Positions 58,540-64,000 of a stretch of DNA of 64,000 nucleotides are shown piece by piece (positions within the stretch are counted from its first letter, which is position 1; every line of letters begins with the position of its first letter). A program made the translations under genes and the position numbers. Source of the stretch: Hysterium pulicare CBS 123377 (taxonomy: Eukaryota; Ascomycota; Dothideomycetes; Hysteriales; Hysteriaceae); contig AJFK01000147.1 in NCBI GenBank assembly GCA_000467715.1, forward strand, positions 1 to 64,000. Direction: 5' to 3'. Under the pieces are notes generated by a model. The model saw nothing but the letters and a program-made list of their open reading frames with translations, had not been told where the DNA came from and made no database searches.

Positions 58540-59123
58540 TTTGACGACACGCGTGAGGAATTGAAGGATCGGGAGGTACTCGAGGTATCACCCCGGCGAG
58601 TAGAGGAATGGAGGAGTAATGCAGGCGCTCAACTCGGATGGTTGAAGATGTGGAATGAAGAGGCGGGATATTTTTTGGCGATATCGGCATTTGACCTCTG
58701 CCGAGGCGTTTGAAATCAACATTGGGGGCGAGCCATTGGCCCAGAGCGGCGAGCATTGGGTTTGACGCTTGAAAGAAATTCCTCGAGCACGCCATTCTCG
58801 GTGACGCATCATCGTTTGTCCGATCTGTCCGCACAGACCACCTGGACAAATCAGTGAGTGTTGCGCAACTCCAGTTCCATCTCTTATAAATCTCTTATAC
58901 AGTACGACGGTAGAATATAGGATATATACTTGATACCATAACAGATGAATGGTAGAGATTGAGTTCGAAGATTCTCCTGTAGACGGATTTTGCCTTCACC
59001 ACCTTATTGATCCTTCAGACATGTGTTCGTCAACGCCACGAGTGTAGGCCCCAGGATTTCAATTTCTCACCAATGAACATTCAACATCTCTCTAAATAAT
59101 ATTCTCATCAGATTATCCAAGTT
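58540..59123. promoter_or_regulatory. Divergent promoter region, MET10 / LRR-like gene
   Basis: 584 bp between outward-facing genes. A bZIP-like half-palindrome (gtgacgcatcat, about 58801-58812) lies about 260 bp before MET10 and resembles, imperfectly, the ATGRYRYCAT site of fungal sulfur activators (CYS3/MetR). The match is too poor to call a site. Confidence 0.35.
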
Positions 59124-60620
59124 ATGAAGCATTATCTTCTCCTTCTCTTCCGTTTTGTACATGCCATGCTTGCCAACAGCAAAACTCACCAAGAAAACCC
59201 TTCATCTCTTTCCTGCCCTCACACTCATCCCTTCAAAGCTCAAATCCGATACCCTTCCTACTTTTCTGACCCTCTCACTCTCCCATCCGTCTACAATACC
59301 CTGACAACCTGCCCCAACGTCTCATCCCTGCACCTCAGCATTGCCCGAGGCGGCGGCTGCTCTGTTGAGGACGGTCCCTGGAATTTTGATTTCAAGACTG
59401 GTGACACATTCCCTGCACTCACGGAGCTTCGCATTTCGGGGTATGACTTTGATGATTATTGGCAGTATCGCGAGGATAGAAGAAAGGCGGGATATGATCG
59501 CTCTTGGACATGGGAGTACACGTGGATGGATGTGTTTACGGGGAAAGGACCGAGTAGACAGGTCTTTCCGCCGATTCCAACGGAACCGAAGCCAATGTGG
59601 GCGGATTATTTGGGCAAGAATCTCAAGATGTGGAGGCAAGCTATGAACTGGACGAATTTAGAGGTCTTGCAAGTCAGAGAGCCAGGGCCAGGATTTCTCA
59701 TGAAGATGGCAGAGCCAGGGGCTTTGACGAGTTTAAGAAAGTTGAAGGGTATATCCAAGGATGGATTCTGGTATTATTGGGAAGAAGGATGTCTGGAAAA
59801 ACGCAAGGAAGAGCTTTGGATGGAATTTGTGAAGAATGCTGGAAGAGCTGGCAATGACTCCGCAGATGCAGACTGGACTCTAGGGGAAGGCGAGGAGAAA
59901 CGAGTCAAAGGTTTAGAAACGTTACAACTGCACGGTCCGATATCTCTCCAAGCCTTCATCTCTCAACTCCTGCCCATCCACGGTCCTACTCTTTCCAACT
60001 TATTTCTCCGCCAGTACCCATACAACGCAACGACGGCGAACCTCACGACCAATCACCTTTCCTCTCTCTCCACAATCCCAGGACTCAACACGCTAAACCT
60101 CGATCTTCCTCTCAATACCACTACTTGGCCTTTCGACCTTCTCGAACACCTCGCCCGCATCTCCAACCTTCAACATCTAACTCTTTACCTACATATTCCT
60201 CAGCCTTCTCGCAGGCAGTGCGCCAATGGGCATCGTATCTGTGACAGTTTACAGATGCACCGCGAACCGGCTTTTCGTAAGCAGCATCCGAGGTTCAATC
60301 TAAATGAAAACATAGCATACGACCTCTTCATCTTCCTGCGGCAGGAGAAGAAGACCCATGGTGGCACAGAATTGCTGGACCTTACCCTCTGGGATAAAAA
60401 TGGCAAGGGCGTGGTCTGTGACGTGCTGGATAAGGAGGGCGTCAGGAAGCGAGAAGGGAAAGCATGGTGTGTTGCTGCTTGTGAGTCGGAGGATTGGGAA
60501 GTGGAGGAGATGCCCGGACGATTCGGGGGCTTCAGTAGGACCATAGATTCGTCGGAATACGAAGATGAAGAGGAGAGGGAGTTGAGAATGTTGCAGGGAG
60601 AGATAGAGTGGGTCCAGTGA
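59124..60620 (+). CDS. Hypothetical LRR-like protein
   Basis: Single exon of 498 codons. Leucine-rich segments recur: PNVSSLHLSIA, FPALTELRISGYDF, WTNLEVLQVREPG, VKGLETLQLHGPIS, IPGLNTLNLDLPL and ISNLQHLTLYLHI. This is the irregular LxxLxLxxN-type pattern of fungal F-box/LRR proteins. The F-box itself is not visible at the N-terminus, which instead opens with MKHYLLLLFRFVHAML, a hydrophobic stretch that could be a weak signal sequence or a remnant of an upstream exon. The C-terminus is very acidic (EYEDEEERELRML). Probably a protein-binding adaptor; partner unknown. The start is uncertain because a short upstream exon cannot be excluded. Confidence 0.65.
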   Translation: MKHYLLLLFRFVHAMLANSKTHQENPSSLSCPHTHPFKAQIRYPSYFSDPLTLPSVYNTLTTCPNVSSLHLSIARGGGCSVEDGPWNFDFKTGDTFPALTELRISGYDFDDYWQYREDRRKAGYDRSWTWEYTWMDVFTGKGPSRQVFPPIPTEPKPMWADYLGKNLKMWRQAMNWTNLEVLQVREPGPGFLMKMAEPGALTSLRKLKGISKDGFWYYWEEGCLEKRKEELWMEFVKNAGRAGNDSADADWTLGEGEEKRVKGLETLQLHGPISLQAFISQLLPIHGPTLSNLFLRQYPYNATTANLTTNHLSSLSTIPGLNTLNLDLPLNTTTWPFDLLEHLARISNLQHLTLYLHIPQPSRRQCANGHRICDSLQMHREPAFRKQHPRFNLNENIAYDLFIFLRQEKKTHGGTELLDLTLWDKNGKGVVCDVLDKEGVRKREGKAWCVAACESEDWEVEEMPGRFGGFSRTIDSSEYEDEEERELRMLQGEIEWVQ

Positions 60621-60704
60621 GAAATTAGATCATAATATAATTATCCTTTCTACCTCTATATATTAATGCCGGGGAGAGTATAACGCGAATAGATAAGACT
60701 AATA

Positions 60705-62915
60705 TCAGAAAAGCATTGCTCCTACCATTCCCGCCACCCCAACACCTATCCAGAAGTTTCCTCTCCCCATCCGCCTTCCAGCCCCACTTCCAGCCGGACA
60801 GACGAACCCTGGATACTGTTTCTTACAGTCATCACAATATTTCCCAAACTTTGCTAAATGTGCAGCGTTGATGAAGTCGTTGGTTTGGGCGCACCCAGAT
60901 CCATTAGCATTTAAGAGTCCACAACAGCAGGGCATGCGTGCAGTGTCAGGATTACCGACCCAATCGGCATTGGAACCGACGTCGCAGACGGGGAGTGTGA
61001 AGGTGCCTTGGAAAGCAACACCTTGGTCGAATGCTTGCGTTGCAGAATTGCCGGATAAGGAGGCTCGAATACGGGCGCTAGTGTCGTTGGTGTTGTAGTC
61101 GAAGCCTTGTGCTAGGAAGGAATGGAGGCTTCCTGCTGTGATGCTCTGTTTCAGAGGAGCGGAATTAGCTTGGTTTAGGGTTCTCTGGCAGACTCGTTAC
61201 GTACAGAGGCGCTGATGTTGAATGTGGAGTTTCCTAGGGCCTGTAAACCCGGTGGAGTTATATACTTTCCATGTGAATCGAGACTGTACCTGTCAGATAC
61301 TAATCTGATCTTGTGGAAAGGCACTTTATATTACCTATAGAGACAACAAGCTCGACCATCTTCAACGAAAAGGGAAGTGCCATTGCAAGATGCCGTACCA
61401 TTTGTGCACATGACGAACTGCTTTGAGGAAGCTGTCGGACTTCTTTGGAAAGCGTCAGTGGCTCAATTATGAACTGGCAGAGATGGTACACTCACTTCCA
61501 TTGATCGTCAACCACATGAGCTATGATGTTCTGAAAATAATAGTTTTCAATTCCGGTGACTGTGAGGTTGTAACTCAGAGTAAATCTACCGCCGGCAAAG
61601 TAATCTCTGGAATCAAGTTAACCCGATGAATATTCGACAATAGAGCCAATTCGAGGAAACCCGTACACTATGCTCTTCACCGAAGTATCCGGTTTGCCGC
61701 TGAAAAGTGTGTTGGTCCAGTTTTCGAGGCCCATGGAGGTGTTGAATGAAAGGTCTTTGAGACTAGTGCCGAGCTCCTGCATTGTGTTGAGGTAGTACAT
61801 ACTATTAATCTATCAACATGAGGAACCGACTCTGAAAACAATGAATATACCTTGGATTGCCCGAGTATGGCTGAATCGTGGAAACGCCCCCAGTGACGAA
61901 TGCCGCAGCACTACCTGAAAGAGCGCCACCTGCAATGGCAATCTCCTCCGGAAGGAACACGGGTATAAATGCGAGTATGGATGAGAGAGCCACTGCCACC
62001 CATGTCCAAGGATTGACCTTCGTAGGTTTGGGGTGCCAGGGGAAGAAGTCTTTTGTCATTGCCCCCACATCAAGGCCTAAGTCTCCTTTTGCATCTTCGA
62101 TTCCGTTCTGAAAAGTGTGTGTGTCAGCAGCGGCCTTTCAGTAGTACTTTGGGGCTAACCTTCAGAATATTTAGAAAGGTGTTTAATTGGACTATACTGA
62201 TGGCAATAAAATACGCACATTTTTGACCACCGGCGGCCTGAAATGCTGTGCAGTCTTAGTATGGGTCAAATAAAAGTCAAGTAGGGCCAGGAAACGTACC
62301 ATTGCAATCGGGAACTGTACAAGTGGATAGGTAGCCTATTCCACACTTCTGTGCGTGCTGACCAGTGAGCTGTGAAATGTATTCGACAAAGGTTGTTTCC
62401 CCAGAAGCCCAAAAATGTTCATCATTTGCGAGTTTCTGGTCACAGTTCTCGGTAATCCAGTTCTCTGGAGAGGGATTCCAAGATGGGTCATTGCAAGGAA
62501 GAATGGTAGGTAACGGGACATAGGAAACACCTGAAGATGGCGCTGTTGCGGACGAACGTACTGCAGAAGATACCGAGTTGAATGGGCTCGGGGCGGGGCC
62601 AACCGATGCTGGCTGCGATGATACTAGTGGTGAGGCAAGTGTAGATAGTGCTGGTGGTTCCTCAAATGACTGAGCAGGCGCAGGAGAAGCTAGAAGACTC
62701 GATATGATTGCGGATGTTGGTATGGAAAGGAGTGCGACGGAGGACGAAAGAATAGAAGGTTGTACGCTCGAAGATACTGCAATCGAGGACACATCTGCAG
62801 ACGAGGCTGAGATTGATACTGCGGAAGATGATATGTTGTTCAGGGGAGCGGCGCTTTGTCGCGGTACAAGAACGTGAGAGGCAGCAACAGAAAAGGCAGC
62901 GAGATTGAACAACAT
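60705..62915 (-). CDS. Secreted serine-rich protein, one in-frame stop
   Basis: Eight exons: 62915-62300, 62245-62160, 62107-61851, 61801-61496, 61442-61335, 61289-61205 and 61145-60705 are mapped as seven coding blocks, all joining in phase to 633 codons. Within block four a TAA (61620-61618) falls between IVEYSSG and LDSRDYFAGGRFT, with the same frame coherent on both sides. The protein has an N-terminal signal (MLFNLAAFSVAASHVLVPR), a long Ser/Ala-rich linker (25-145), a Cys-rich domain (DPSWNPSPENWITENC, QKCGIGYLSTC), a hydrophobic pair of helices (VAVALSSILAFIPVFLP, GGALSGSAAAFVTGG), a glycosylation-rich region, and a C-terminal CCCGLLNANG...CDDCKKQYPGFVC followed by a hydrophobic end that suggests a GPI anchor. 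As read, the product stops at 380 residues. Function unknown. Confidence 0.7.
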
Positions 62916-63848
62916 GATGAATTCACGATGGTCGAGTTTTGATCATGTCCTTGTGGATATAAACTGATCCGGATGACTCGGAGAATTCATGGCACACCTA
63001 TGTGCTGATAGCCACAGTGGCTTGCCAAGAGACCAACCAATAGAATACAGCCTCTACGCCTGCGAGAGCCTTGAAAGCTGCGCAAATAGCCTCGCATTTG
63101 GGCATATTGGGCGAGAGAACAAGGTTAAGCGATTTTCTGTTGTTCTCTGACGAACTGCGAATCCCGAATAGTGGATACATCGTACACAGCCCTCAGCCTT
63201 ACCGATGGGCGACAAGAATCGTTGCCGCCTCTTTCGCGGCAGCCTAATCAGAGCCCCAGAGTTGACCTGGCCGCTCTTCCTTCCAATTGATCGATCATCT
63301 CGGCGATCGTGGTCCAACAAAGCTCGACACACAGTGCTACTCTGGCCGGGAAATTTGGCCGAAGTTCAGGTCCGTGGTTTGTAGAAATGGTTCTAGTTGG
63401 CTAGTAGTCGCTAACACATGATAATTGCAGAAAGTTCAATTTAATTGACTTTCAAGATTGTTTGAACAAGTCCTGGGGGTTTACCGCTTGACCTTGCTGA
63501 AGGAGTGTGATGATAACCTGCAATACGATGTTTAGTTTTACGAGAACGTGGAAGTTGCACCACATGTTTGAGTTCAAGAGGTATGTTTGGTAAGCGGTAG
63601 TGAATTGGCAATAGTAATCCATAGCTGGAAGGGAAGAAGACAAAGGTGTTCACGATTTGCGGAAGTAGGAGATATAAATGGAAGTGCGTTGATACCAATC
63701 GCGCTAATCCGTAAAGGGATGGTGGGGATTTCGGCCATTCATCTGCGCATTGCTCGTATCCAGGGCAGTACATCACCCATCAGCGCAATGCTCTCAACCT
63801 TCCTTTCTTCGGTCATACAGACTTCAGAATTCCAAGTAACACTCAACC
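62916..63848. promoter_or_regulatory. Divergent intergenic region
   Basis: About 930 bp between outward-facing genes, expected to hold both promoters. The frames at 63054-63332 and 63441-63776 are short and without family character. Confidence 0.4.
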
Positions 63849-64000
63849 ATGGCCACCGAGACGACGCTTGAAGCCCAATGCCTCTGCAAAGCCTCAAACG
63901 CTTCCTTCACGATACCAACTAGTTCCCTACCACTTCCCACCCACCTCTGCCATTGTTCGATTTGCAGGCATACACATGGCACCCTTTGCGTCTTTCACGC
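63849..64000 (+). CDS. GFA/CENP-V domain protein, start only
   Basis: An ATG at 63849 opens a frame that runs off the window after 50 codons. The sequence MATETTLEAQCLCKASN then HLCHCSICRHTHGTLC shows the C-x-C and C-x-x-C zinc ligands and the CR-x-x-HG motif of the GFA (glutathione-dependent formaldehyde-activating)/CENP-V fold. Fungi carry many such proteins and few have a known substrate. The remainder lies outside the window, and an intron may follow. Confidence 0.65.
   Translation, partial: MATETTLEAQCLCKASNASFTIPTSSLPLPTHLCHCSICRHTHGTLCVFH

Noticed and set aside
58801-58812. A sulfur-regulator site upstream of MET10
   Set aside because: gtgacgcatcat only partly fits ATGRYRYCAT; a chance match is likely.

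Overview
The window is nuclear DNA of a filamentous ascomycete (Pezizomycotina). The signs are short introns (about 45-90 bp, GT...AG, with CTAAC-like branch sites), genes about 2-3 kb apart on both strands, and products typical of these fungi: a membrane-anchored GH5 glucanase (exgD type), DUF6594 and DUF6604 proteins, and a sulfite reductase flavoprotein. The mix of short 'LPxELRQ' proteins and secreted proteins suggests a leotiomycete (Helotiales), but that is an inference. There are no bacterial genes, no rRNA genes and no CRISPR array.

Layout. 1-3.4 kb: no convincing gene. 3.4-5.9 kb (-): exgD-like glucan 1,3-beta-glucosidase. 6.8-7.6 kb (+): first member of an F-box-like 'LPxELRQ' family. 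9.5-10.4 kb (-): nicotinamide-nucleotide adenylyltransferase. 12.4-18.2 kb (+): HECT ubiquitin ligase UFD4. 20.0-21.7 kb (+): CUE/SMR protein like the no-go-decay nuclease Cue2. 22.2-22.5 kb (-): small mitochondrial protein, followed by an AT-rich relic. 23.4-24.5 kb (+): one-pass membrane protein of unknown function. 24.8-26.1 kb (-): alpha/beta hydrolase that has lost its catalytic serine. 27.4-29.5 kb (+): Golgi-type GT32 glycosyltransferase. 30.7-33.2 kb (-) and 33.8-37.4 kb (+): VPS27 (ESCRT-0) and a DOA4-type deubiquitinase, head to head over a 533-bp gap. 37.9-44.4 kb: four more LPxELRQ genes, one intact and three truncated or interrupted, flanking the five-exon argininosuccinate synthase gene ARG1. 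44.6-49.8 kb: a small hypothetical, a DUF6594 membrane protein and a DUF6604 protein. 50.0-55.1 kb (-): decayed coding sequence, in part resembling DUF6536 membrane proteins. 55.3-58.5 kb (-): MET10. 59.1-60.6 kb (+): LRR-like hypothetical. 60.7-62.9 kb (-): eight-exon secreted, serine-rich protein carrying one in-frame stop. 63.8 kb to the end (+): start of a GFA/CENP-V domain protein.

Themes. Four genes concern ubiquitin or ribosome quality control (UFD4, CUE2-like, VPS27, DOA4). VPS27 and DOA4 act on the same ubiquitinated cargo at the endosome and may share a promoter. Two biosynthetic enzymes (ARG1, MET10) and one NAD enzyme are housekeeping. The accessory content is the LPxELRQ family and the decaying 50-55 kb block. 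No self-contained new system could be shown. The best leads are the pseudo-hydrolase family, the LPxELRQ family, the VPS27/DOA4 pair and the decayed block.
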